From Spirochaetia bacterium (lineage in GTDB: Bacteria > Spirochaetota > Spirochaetia > Treponematales > Treponemataceae), in contig CAAGIR010000241.1 in NCBI GenBank assembly GCA_900769975.1, forward strand, positions 1 to 64,000: a stretch of 64,000 nucleotides of DNA, read 5' to 3'. The translations under genes and the position numbers were made by a program. The notes under the pieces were generated by a model. That model searched no databases. It saw only the letters and a list, made by a program, of their open reading frames with translations, and was not told where the DNA came from. Below, in pieces: positions 53,607-60,897 of this stretch; the stretch's first letter is position 1; each line of letters begins with the position of its first letter.

Positions 53607-53677
53607 TTCCCCAAGGAGGATTCGAACCCCCACAGTCAGAACCAGAATCTGAAGTGCTACCATTACACAATCGGGGA
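53607..53677 (-). tRNA. tRNA-Gln (anticodon CTG)
   Basis: Minus-strand cloverleaf of 71 nt: acceptor TCCCCGA with TTGGGGA, D-arm GTGTAATGGTAGCAC, anticodon stem TCAGA/TCTGA closing loop TTCTGGT (anticodon CTG, reads CAG), and T-arm GGGGGTTCGAATCCTCC. CCA is not encoded. It has its own promoter just upstream. Confidence 0.93.
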
Positions 53678-53679
53678 AT

Positions 53680-53719
53680 AAGTGAGTTTAATATTATAAC
53701 AATTAACTCACTTTGTCAA
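53680..53719 (-). promoter_or_regulatory. tRNA-Gln promoter overlapped by inverted repeat
   Basis: TTGACA (53714-53719) with TAATAT (53691-53696) at 17 nt, or TATAAT (53693-53698) at 15 nt. A 9-bp inverted repeat AAGTGAGTT (53680-53688) / AACTCACTT (53705-53713) brackets the -10 and could also be the 3' hairpin of the CBM48 gene transcript. Confidence 0.55.
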
Positions 53720-53742
53720 TATCAAAAACTACATTTTTCAAT

Positions 53743-54129
53743 TTATTTTGATTTTTTTGCTGTAGTTTTCTTTGCTGTTTTTGGAGCAGGCTTTTTTGAA
53801 ACCTTGTCTTCTTTTGGAACAGTTGTATCAACTACAGAGTTGTCATCATTTGCTAGTTCAGAACGAACATACTTGTCTGCTTTCCAGTCGTTAATCCAAC
53901 GGTTACCGTCAAGACAGTATCTGAACTGATAAGAAGCGTTTGTATCAAGCATTTTTTTAAGAGAAAAAGAACCATCAGGATTTTTTTTCATAGGGAGAGA
54001 AGTTTCATCCCAACTGTTGAATTCTCCAACCAAGTATACTTTTTCAGCACCTGCAGCTGCTTCTGGATTTACAGTGAAAACTACAGTACATGTTTTTCCA
54101 TCTTTTGAAAAGGTTTTCTTCAATGACAT
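53743..54129 (-). CDS. Stand-alone CBM48 (isoamylase N-terminal-like) protein with Lys-rich tail
   Basis: A 128-residue protein. Residues ~1-92 form a CBM48/early-set domain: VYLVGEFNSWDETSLPMKKNPDGSFSLKKML, YQFRYCLDGNRWINDWKADKY, as in glycogen-branching enzymes and AMPK beta subunits, where it binds glycogen-like sugars. No catalytic domain follows; instead the C-terminus is basic and repetitive (SKKPAPKTAKKTTAKKSK), like a nucleic-acid or polyanion-binding tail. A hairpin (TAGCCT/AGGCTA, 54143-54166) lies in its 5' UTR just before a GGAGG Shine-Dalgarno. Related treponemal proteins exist; the role is unknown. Confidence 0.82.
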   Translation of the reverse strand: MSLKKTFSKDGKTCTVVFTVNPEAAAGAEKVYLVGEFNSWDETSLPMKKNPDGSFSLKKMLDTNASYQFRYCLDGNRWINDWKADKYVRSELANDDNSVVDTTVPKEDKVSKKPAPKTAKKTTAKKSK

Positions 54130-54325
54130 TTTTTACCTCCGGTAGCCTAAAAAAAGAAAAAGGCTAAACATAAAATCAATACTGTTAATAGTAATAATAT
54201 ATCAATTAAAAATCAAGTATAAAATTGAAAAATTACATAAGGAAATTCCCCTACTATCTGATTTTCTATTTTAATTTACCTTTGTTGATAAAACAAACTT
54301 AATCAATTTTATTATGAAAAAAAAA

Positions 54326-54967
54326 TTATTTATCACGGATTACACGGCAATGCAAAGGCTGCATTGTTTTTATATTTTTTGACTGATTTATAAATTCATA
54401 ATCTGAAAAAATTGATAAAAAATCAGAAGATTCCTTTTGTTCTAGAATTTCTTCAAAATTATCAGACACAGAAAGATCATAATAGTCTTTTACTTTATGC
54501 CAGGGCAAAACTTTCCCTGTTATGAAATCCAGTTTTATATCACCGGCATAGTTTACAACACCTTCTTTTACAGTAAATGCATATGGATTAAAATATTCAG
54601 AATTGTTACCAACCTTTATGATTCCATACATTCCTTTTTTCGCTTTTAACATTACTGATTGTATTGGTGATTCTGTATTTTCTACAGTGTAAACAGAAAA
54701 AGAACCAGGAGCCTTTTTTATTTGTAAATCAGAATTTAAATGCAATGATTCTTTATTTTTTACTTTACTTCCATTTGAGTAATAAAATTCGTCTATAGTT
54801 CTGCCTGCCGTAGGATTAAGAATTCTCAGCAAAATAAAGCCTTCGTCTTTTCCTAACACAACTGGAGAATCCTTTTTTTCAGTTTTTACAGTTTCAATAG
54901 TTGTTGCACAAGATATAAAAAAACTGAAAATAATAATAGTAAATAAAAGATATTCTATCTTTTTCAT
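54326..54967 (-). CDS. Putative lipoprotein
   Basis: A 213-residue protein with signal MKKIEYLLFTIIIFSFFISC; Cys20 after FFIS is a lipobox. The mature part is beta-rich (GFILLRILNPTAGRTIDEFYYSNGSKV; NYAGDIKLDFITGKVLP) without a family that I recognise. Shine-Dalgarno GAGG. It is a monocistron between the CBM48 gene and dacA. The 196 bp downstream are AT-rich with no gene, apart from the CBM48 leader hairpin. Confidence 0.7.
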   Translation of the reverse strand: MKKIEYLLFTIIIFSFFISCATTIETVKTEKKDSPVVLGKDEGFILLRILNPTAGRTIDEFYYSNGSKVKNKESLHLNSDLQIKKAPGSFSVYTVENTESPIQSVMLKAKKGMYGIIKVGNNSEYFNPYAFTVKEGVVNYAGDIKLDFITGKVLPWHKVKDYYDLSVSDNFEEILEQKESSDFLSIFSDYEFINQSKNIKTMQPLHCRVIRDK

Positions 54968-55059
54968 AATTTTCCTCTATTAAAGTTAATAATATACTGA
55001 TTGAATCAGGAATTCAACTTTTTACAGACTTTTTCACAGACATCCCATTAAGTTTTTTT

Positions 55060-56547
55060 TTATTCTGAAGTATTATCCGCCATTTTTTGTAAAATTCTAT
55101 CAGCAAGCCTGATTACAAAATTTGACTTGAAGACTGTTCTGTCGGCAAGAAGAGGGATTTCAAGCAGTTTATAATCATCCAAATAAAACTTGATGTTTCC
55201 GCAAGTGTCGCCTGCATTTACACTGCCAAATAGATTTTCAATATTAAGATAAACTTTGACATTCTGAAGGTTTTCTTCCATACTTTCGCCACAAACGTAT
55301 GGCACTGTCAGTGTTTTGTCTGTATAGGCTGGTATCAGATTGATGCCTTTTTCTTTTGCTCCAAAAACACGTGCAAAATAAGGGTGACTGTACATTTCTA
55401 ATGAAAAATCAGCGAATGAAGAAAAAGCCCATTCCATAAGTTCTGTTCCATCGTGAATCCGACCTTTCTGCCCTTCTGATGATGATTTTCCAGGTCCTTC
55501 CATAGTAATGCTTAAAAATCTGTTTCCATTTCTGACTGCTGTAAGCGAAAGATTATAGCCACTTTCATCTATATAACCAGTTTTTAATCCATCTACACCC
55601 ACAAGTTTTCCAAGAAGTGGATTTGTATTTTTTTGGGTAATCGGCATAGTAATGTGTTCTGGAAGACCTTGTGAAAAATCCTGTGCCTGAATTACATCTC
55701 CTTGTGCGAGATTATGTTTTTTTGGATATGTAAAATCTAAAACTGAATGAAATCTTTGTATAGAATCTGGATGATTTTGAATATAAATCTTGCAAAATGA
55801 TGCCATCTCACGTGCTGTTGTTGAATTTTTCTCGCTGTAACCAGAACTTTCCACAAAATGAGTATTTTTAAGCCCAAGATTTTCTGCAACTTGATTCATG
55901 CGCCCCACAAATTCTTCCATGCTGCCACAAGTTGCAAATGCCAGTGCATAAGCTGCATCATTTCCTGAACAAATGGATAATCCCAAAAGTAATTCTTCGA
56001 GTGTGACATTCTGATCTTTTCCCAAAAACATCAAAGAAGAATGAGGAGGCATATTGCACGCCCAAGTTTCTGGAGGCAGCGGGATTTTTTGCTCATAAGA
56101 AAGGTTTCCTTTTGAAACTTCTTCTTCCACAACATACATCGCAAAAAGTTTTGTCATGCTTGCAGGCGGGATGATTTTATCAGCATTTTTTTCGTAAAGA
56201 ATATTTCCATTTGAAGTGTCAATGAGAATGGCAGAATTTGCCCAAATTTCAAGTTCTGGTTTGGAAATATTATATGGAAGATTTTTTAAAATCTGATAAT
56301 TTTGCGGATAATTTTCCATCAGAAAAGATTCAAGCTGCAGGATTTGATTCTGAGTCAATGCAGAAGCAGATGTATTTTTTTTGAAACTGAAAGCCCGTAC
56401 CGCTATGATTGTACAAAAACTTAAGCTTAACAGGAGAATGACGAAAACAGTGATTTTTAATAGTTTTTTGAGATTTGTTTTTTTCTGATTTTTTTGAAAT
56501 TCTGTTTCATTAAATTGCGAAGTAATAATTTTCATAGTTTTAACCAT
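55060..56547 (-). CDS. dacA: D-alanyl-D-alanine carboxypeptidase (PBP5/DacA family)
   Basis: The penicillin-binding D,D-carboxypeptidase that trims cell-wall pentapeptides. The N-terminal signal/anchor helix is at ~33-53; the catalytic SxxK is S-M-T-K in PPASMTKLFAMYVV, SxN is SGN in ICSGNDAAYALA, and KTG is in VDGLKTGYIDESGYN. A C-terminal PBP5-type beta domain and a final helix follow. Candidate starts are ATG 56547 or 56535, neither with a Shine-Dalgarno. An open frame upstream to 56781 passes through the repeat cluster and is not credible as coding. Confidence 0.92.
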   Translation of the reverse strand: MVKTMKIITSQFNETEFQKNQKKTNLKKLLKITVFVILLLSLSFCTIIAVRAFSFKKNTSASALTQNQILQLESFLMENYPQNYQILKNLPYNISKPELEIWANSAILIDTSNGNILYEKNADKIIPPASMTKLFAMYVVEEEVSKGNLSYEQKIPLPPETWACNMPPHSSLMFLGKDQNVTLEELLLGLSICSGNDAAYALAFATCGSMEEFVGRMNQVAENLGLKNTHFVESSGYSEKNSTTAREMASFCKIYIQNHPDSIQRFHSVLDFTYPKKHNLAQGDVIQAQDFSQGLPEHITMPITQKNTNPLLGKLVGVDGLKTGYIDESGYNLSLTAVRNGNRFLSITMEGPGKSSSEGQKGRIHDGTELMEWAFSSFADFSLEMYSHPYFARVFGAKEKGINLIPAYTDKTLTVPYVCGESMEENLQNVKVYLNIENLFGSVNAGDTCGNIKFYLDDYKLLEIPLLADRTVFKSNFVIRLADRILQKMADNTSE

Positions 56548-56588
56548 AGCATTTTTTTTGAAATATAGCAAACGAATCGATGAAAAAC

Positions 56589-56935
56589 TGAGGTCTGTCC
56601 CTGCATGTGTGTCCCTGCATGTGCTGGTTGTTGAAATACCAGTGTACGTTCTGTTTGCACATGCTGCGAGTTTTGGCATATAAGAATAAACATCATGAAA
56701 GAAAATTGCATTTTTGCCAAAACTCATTAACGATTTTGTTTTCAATTTAGGTCTGTCCCTCTTTTTACATCTTATTGACACAAATGGGGGACAGACCTTG
56801 TTTCAATACTTTAAATCCAGGTCTGTCCCCTTTTTAACAAAACTAGGTGTGTCCCTCTTTTTTCGAGGTTCGTGCAAACATAACGTATGCTGGTGTGAAA
56901 ACGTTCAGCACGAACCAGGGACAGACCTTGTTTTC
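56589..56935. repeat. Cluster of GGGACAGACCT motifs and palindromes
   Basis: AGGTCTGTCCC occurs at about 56591, 56749 and 56819, with a variant at 56845 (AGGTGTGTCCC) and a partial copy near 56607. The opposite orientation GGGACAGACCT is at 56788 and 56918. Between them are palindromes GGTTCGTGC/GCACGAACC (56867-56875, 56908-56916) and GCATGTGC/GCACATGC (56617-56624, 56657-56664) with an inner CTGGT/ACCAG. This arrangement of inverted short motifs and hairpins is REP/BIME-like. It fills the 535-bp gap between divergent dacA and dapA. Confidence 0.75.
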
Positions 56936-56979
56936 ATAAACTAATCTGTACAAAAAAATAAAAAACGAAAAAAAGTTCA

Positions 56980-57066
56980 TTGAAATTGTCTGTAAAAATC
57001 GATATAATTTATTGCAAATTTTATATTACTACAGTAATGCATCCGTGTGCTGCCGCTATCGCGGAT
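56980..57066 (+). promoter_or_regulatory. dapA promoter and leader hairpin
   Basis: TTGAAA (56980-56985), 17-nt spacer, TATAAT (57003-57008). The ~68-nt leader holds a hairpin ATCCGTG (57041-57047) / CGCGGAT (57060-57066, one G-U pair), 6 nt before the AAGGAGG Shine-Dalgarno. It is too short for a lysine riboswitch. Confidence 0.65.
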
Positions 57067-57082
57067 ATTATAAGGAGGAATT

Positions 57083-57997
57083 ATGAATATTTTTCGTGGA
57101 GCTTTTACAGCTTTAATTACGCCTATGAAATCTGACGGTCAAATTGACTATGAAGGCTTTAGAAAAAATGTCAAACATCAGCTTTCTGAAGGTATTGACG
57201 GTTTAGTTCCTCTTGGTACCACTGCTGAAACTCCAACTTTGGATGAAAAACCTGGCAGTGAAGAAGATAAGCTTATTGAAATTGTTTTTGAAGAAGTTCG
57301 GGCATTTGAAAAATCTACTGGCAGAAAAATTCCTGTAATTCTGGGAGCTGGTTCAAATAACACTAAAGATGCTGTAGCTTATTGTGAACGTGCAAAAAAA
57401 GCTGGTGCTGACGCTGCTCTTGTTGTAACTCCTTACTACAACAAACCTTCAAAAGAAGGCATTTACCAGCATTTTGCAGAAGTTTCAAAAGTGGGTATTC
57501 CAATTATTGTTTATAACATTGCAGGTCGTACTGGTGTAAATATTCCTACTGATTTGCTTTCTCGCATTGCAGAGCTTCCAAATATTGCTGGTGTTAAAGA
57601 AGCTAGCGGAAGCGTTGCCCAAATGATGGAAGTTATCGGTCAGATTAAAAACAAAAAACCTGACTTTGCTGTTTTCTCTGGTGATGACAGTTTGACTTTA
57701 CCTTTGATTGCTTGTGGAGGTGACGGTGTAATTTCTGTTGCGTCAAATATGATTCCAGCATTAATGCACGAATTAACTGACTCTGCTTTGAAAGGTGATT
57801 TTGTAAAAGCCCGTGAAATCAACTACAGACTTGCACCTTTCTTTAAGGCTGAATTCTGCGACGGAAATCCTACTTCTATAAAATATGCTATGAATGTAAA
57901 AGGAATGCCTGCTGGTTCTGTAAGACTTCCTTTGGTGGAAGTAACTGATTGTGCGAAAGCAACTATAGAAAAAGCAATTAAAGACTGCAATCTTTAA
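57083..57997 (+). CDS. dapA: 4-hydroxy-tetrahydrodipicolinate synthase
   Basis: A 304-residue class I aldolase of the lysine/DAP pathway, condensing pyruvate with aspartate semialdehyde. Conserved parts are TALITPM, GTTAETPTL (T-T of the active site), GSNNTKDAV, VVTPYYNKPS (Tyr of the proton relay), IIVYNIAGRTGVNI, the IAGVKEASG segment with the Schiff-base lysine, and FSGDDSLTLPLIACGGDGVISVASN. The length is normal. Shine-Dalgarno GGAGG. asd, encoding the enzyme that makes its substrate, is next (134 nt), though a terminator-like hairpin lies between. Confidence 0.96.
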   Translation: MNIFRGAFTALITPMKSDGQIDYEGFRKNVKHQLSEGIDGLVPLGTTAETPTLDEKPGSEEDKLIEIVFEEVRAFEKSTGRKIPVILGAGSNNTKDAVAYCERAKKAGADAALVVTPYYNKPSKEGIYQHFAEVSKVGIPIIVYNIAGRTGVNIPTDLLSRIAELPNIAGVKEASGSVAQMMEVIGQIKNKKPDFAVFSGDDSLTLPLIACGGDGVISVASNMIPALMHELTDSALKGDFVKAREINYRLAPFFKAEFCDGNPTSIKYAMNVKGMPAGSVRLPLVEVTDCAKATIEKAIKDCNL

Positions 57998-58078
57998 ACT
58001 GAACTGGGCGTTGCGGGCCGTTTAGGTGTGCAATTTTGCCCGCTGGAAGGGGTGGCGAAAGACCGAAGGGCTGGAGCC

Positions 58079-58110
58079 AGGGGAAGACTTTCCCCTCCTT
58101 TATTTTTTTT
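58079..58110 (+). terminator. Terminator-like hairpin between dapA and asd
   Basis: Stem AGGGGAA (58079-58085) / TTCCCCT (58090-58096) followed by CC and a T-rich run (58099-58110). It is embedded in a GC-rich repeat (57998-58096) with words also seen at 7846. It may reduce readthrough into asd. Confidence 0.65.
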
Positions 58111-58131
58111 GGTAATTTTTGGGAGAATTTT

Positions 58132-59235
58132 ATGAATAAAATAAAAGTTGGTGTTTTGGGCGCTACTGGTATGGTTGGTCAGCGCTATATTAAGCTTTTG
58201 GAAAATCATCCGTGGTTTGAAGTTACTTATGTTGCTGCAAGTCCTCGTTCGGCTGGGCAGCTTTATAAGGATGCTGTGAAAAATCGCTGGCTTATTGGCG
58301 AAAATATTCCTGCAGGTGTGGCTGATTTAATGGTAGAGGATGCAAATCTTGCGGAAAAAGCGTTGGGAAAATGTCAGTTTGTTTTTAGTGCTTTGGAATT
58401 GCCTAAAAAAGAAGATATTAAAAATCTTGAATCAGCGTATGCAGCAGAAGGAATTCCTGTTGTTTCTAATGCATCTGCTAACCGCTGGACTGAAGATGTT
58501 CCTATGCTTGTGCCTGAAATTAACTTTGCACATCTGGACGTGATTGCTGAACAGAAAAAACATCATGGTTGGGATAAAGGTTTTATTGCTGTTAAGCCTA
58601 ACTGTTCGCTTCAAACTTACATGATGCCACTTCACGCTTTAATTCAGGCTGGTTATCCTGTAAAGCGTATGATTGTTACTACTTTGCAGGCAACTAGTGG
58701 TGCTGGATATCCTGGTGTTCCTTCTTTTGATATGATTGATAACATTGTGCCTTTTATTGGTGGCGAAGAAGAAAAAACTGAAAAAGAATGTCTCAAAATT
58801 CTTGGAACTGTAAAAGACGGCAAGATTGAAAATGCTACAGGTCCTGTTGTTTCTTCTACTTGTACCCGTGTGCCTGTTGTTGACGGTCACACTGCTTGTG
58901 TTTCTTTGGAATTTGATTTGCCTGATGACAAAAAACCTAGCCTTGAAGAAATTGAACGGGTTTGGACTTCATATACATCTGTTCCTCAGGAGCTTAATCT
59001 TCCTAGTGCACCTGAACATCCTATTGTTGTGCGCCACGAAGATAATCGTCCTCAACCTCGCCGCGACCGTGAAACTGAAAAAGGTATGGCTTGCGTGATT
59101 GGTCGTCTTCGCCCATGTAATGTTTTTGACGTAAAATTTGTTGCTTTAAGTCATAACACAAAACGTGGTGCAGCACTTGGCGGCATTTTGAATGCTGAAC
59201 TTTTGAAAGCTAAAAGTTTTTTTGATAATCTTTAA
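58132..59235 (+). CDS. asd: Aspartate-semialdehyde dehydrogenase, archaeal/fungal type
   Basis: A 367-residue enzyme reducing aspartyl phosphate to the semialdehyde. The NADP loop is VGVLGATGMVGQRYIKLL, and the catalytic Cys is in VKPNCSLQTYMMPLHAL. VVDGHTACVSLEFDLP holds the active-site His. The sequence follows the archaeal/fungal branch (SNASANRWTEDVPMLVPEIN) rather than the usual bacterial Asd. ATG 58132 has GGGAG upstream; an ATG at 58036 lies in the repeat. It feeds DapA and, with thrA at 31-34 kb, the Thr branch. Confidence 0.95.
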   Translation: MNKIKVGVLGATGMVGQRYIKLLENHPWFEVTYVAASPRSAGQLYKDAVKNRWLIGENIPAGVADLMVEDANLAEKALGKCQFVFSALELPKKEDIKNLESAYAAEGIPVVSNASANRWTEDVPMLVPEINFAHLDVIAEQKKHHGWDKGFIAVKPNCSLQTYMMPLHALIQAGYPVKRMIVTTLQATSGAGYPGVPSFDMIDNIVPFIGGEEEKTEKECLKILGTVKDGKIENATGPVVSSTCTRVPVVDGHTACVSLEFDLPDDKKPSLEEIERVWTSYTSVPQELNLPSAPEHPIVVRHEDNRPQPRRDRETEKGMACVIGRLRPCNVFDVKFVALSHNTKRGAALGGILNAELLKAKSFFDNL

Positions 59236-59239
59236 TCTG

Positions 59240-59425
59240 ATGATGATTGTGGCGGCTTTTGCTTCGCTACGCTTCGCAAAAACAGGCTTTTCGCACTTCG
59301 CCGACTAACCGCGGCTCATCCGTCGTAAAAACTTCGTTTTTGCTTCCCAAGTTTTGCTTGCAAAACTTGCTACGCTTTCGCTTCGGGACTGCCTTCGGCA
59401 GGTGCTGCAATCCTTGCCGCGTTTT
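59240..59425. repeat. GC-rich hairpin island after asd
   Basis: A series of short hairpins: GCTTCGCTACGCTTCGC, AAAAACTTCGTTTTT (59327-59341), CAAGTTTTGCTTGCAAAACTTG (59349-59370) and CTGCCTTCGGCAG (59390-59402), ending GCCGCG plus eight T. The last could terminate asd. The architecture is like 16-109 and 7846-8200. Confidence 0.6.
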
Positions 59426-59427
59426 TT

Positions 59428-59475
59428 TTACTTTTTAGCCACAATCACCATTGTTCTTGCGTTTTCGTTGTATGG
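59428..59475 (-). pseudogene. 3'-end fragment of the methyltransferase gene (direct repeat, att-like)
   Basis: These 48 bp are identical to 62668-62715, the last codons and stop of the methyltransferase gene, except for one base (59461 G, 62701 A). On the minus strand they encode a piece ending ARTMVIVAKK and stop. No further homology is seen on either side. It is either a gene remnant or the outer copy of an integration repeat. Confidence 0.85.
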
Positions 59476-59488
59476 GGTGTGAGAGTGA

Positions 59489-60760
59489 TTATTCGCAATC
59501 AATCCATTCACACTCCCTACTTGTTCCATCTGGTTTAAATTCATAAACTTTTTGATTTTTATAATCTAATTTGTAGATTCCTGTCTTATCTGAATAATCC
59601 CATTCAAAAGTTTTGTTATCTTGTGAATAAACATCTTTTGAAAACCATGCACAGTCATCTTTCATTTCGCAATAAACTTGGTTCGCTAAAGGCATTTGTG
59701 CCAGTTTTTTTGGTTTTCCACCTTCTTTTGAATACATCGCAACTTCCAGTCCGTTTAAATAGGTTTTCTCAGGAATTATATGTAACTGTCTGCCTGTAAT
59801 ATATATATTTTCATCATATTCTTCTACAGACCAAAACGATTTTGCATCTTCTTCATCATAATATATTCCTGTATATTCAACGTCAAAATTTTCAAGAGAG
59901 TTTATTCTATATAAAAAGCGAATGTATCCTTTTCCGTTGTAAGTTTCATCGTCTTTGAAATCTTTATTACTGACAGACAATACCATAAACTTGTTATTAC
60001 CATCAATATTTGTAAGAACACCGATCTCAAAATTATCTAATTCTCTTCCAAAAGCTTCACCAATAAAGTCACCATAAAATTTGTCAGTATCTACATCATA
60101 AACATATTTTTCTGTTTCATCATCAATTTTTATAACACTAAGGATATTATTCATATTCTTATTTAAATAACTTTCATCACTGCTTGCCAGCCCATAATAT
60201 TTTCCATTTTCATAAAAACAATCAATGGAATATACATTTTTTTTGATAAAACTAATGTCATTTTTGCTTAAAACATTTCCATCTAAATCAAGAATGCGTA
60301 CTGCTATTCCTATTCTGGGGTCTGAATATGTTGCTGTAAGGATTGCTGGTTCCCCATTTTTATACTCTGGTAATAGCATAACTTCAACAGGTACCATATC
60401 TAATTGTATGTATTTCAATTCTCCAGTTTCAAATTCCCATCTTATCAGAGACCGCTGATTTCCCTCTCCTATAAACCAGACAACACCATTATATTGTACC
60501 ATATCGTAAACCCAAAGTTCTCGCTCTTTTAATTCTAATGAATAACTGTGAACCATTTTATTTGTCTCAGAATCCCACACTTGTATTTGTGGCGGAAACC
60601 ATGTTGCTGCAAGAATATATGAATCTTTCCATTGAATAGGTTCAACTTTATTAAAATAGTAACTATCGGGCTTATTATGTTGTAAAGATGAAAATAACTC
60701 ACAACTTAATAATAATAATGTACTAAATAATATAAAAAGAATTGAATTTATTTTTTTCAT
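59489..60760 (-). CDS. Putative lipoprotein with repeat-blade-like outer domain
   Basis: A 423-residue protein with signal MKKINSILFILFSTLLLLSC; Cys20 after LLLS is a good lipobox. The mature part has recurring segments like DSYILAATWFPPQIQVWDSE, YNGVVWFIGEGNQRSLIRWEFETGEL and NMNNILSVIKIDDETEKYVYD that suggest a beta-propeller, not confirmed. The ATG 60760 has AAGGAAAA upstream; an in-frame ATG at 60814 is rejected. It is within the direct-repeat-bounded block. A 15-bp palindrome lies 30 nt upstream. Confidence 0.75.
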   Translation of the reverse strand: MKKINSILFILFSTLLLLSCELFSSLQHNKPDSYYFNKVEPIQWKDSYILAATWFPPQIQVWDSETNKMVHSYSLELKERELWVYDMVQYNGVVWFIGEGNQRSLIRWEFETGELKYIQLDMVPVEVMLLPEYKNGEPAILTATYSDPRIGIAVRILDLDGNVLSKNDISFIKKNVYSIDCFYENGKYYGLASSDESYLNKNMNNILSVIKIDDETEKYVYDVDTDKFYGDFIGEAFGRELDNFEIGVLTNIDGNNKFMVLSVSNKDFKDDETYNGKGYIRFLYRINSLENFDVEYTGIYYDEEDAKSFWSVEEYDENIYITGRQLHIIPEKTYLNGLEVAMYSKEGGKPKKLAQMPLANQVYCEMKDDCAWFSKDVYSQDNKTFEWDYSDKTGIYKLDYKNQKVYEFKPDGTSRECEWIDCE

Positions 60761-60789
60761 GATTTTTCCTTTACTTATTAGGGACTGTC

Positions 60790-60804
60790 TGACAAATTTT
60801 GTCA
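60790..60804. promoter_or_regulatory. TGACAAA-T-TTTGTCA palindrome
   Basis: A perfect 7-bp inverted repeat around one central base, ~30 nt upstream of the lipoprotein ATG at 60760 and just before its Shine-Dalgarno. It could be an operator; no partner is known. Confidence 0.4.
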
Positions 60805-60897
60805 TAAAATTCATATTTCTTCATTTATATAATATAAATTTTAGATATTCAGAAACAATTTCATAAAAATCTAACAATCTCTTAGTTAATTATTTGA

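Noticed and set aside
56548..56781. N-terminal extension of dacA
   Set aside because: It reads through the GGGACAGACCT repeat cluster and a palindrome; the signal/anchor segment begins after ATG 56547.
57009..57082. Lysine riboswitch before dapA
   Set aside because: The leader is only ~68 nt with one small hairpin; the lysine aptamer needs about 170 nt.
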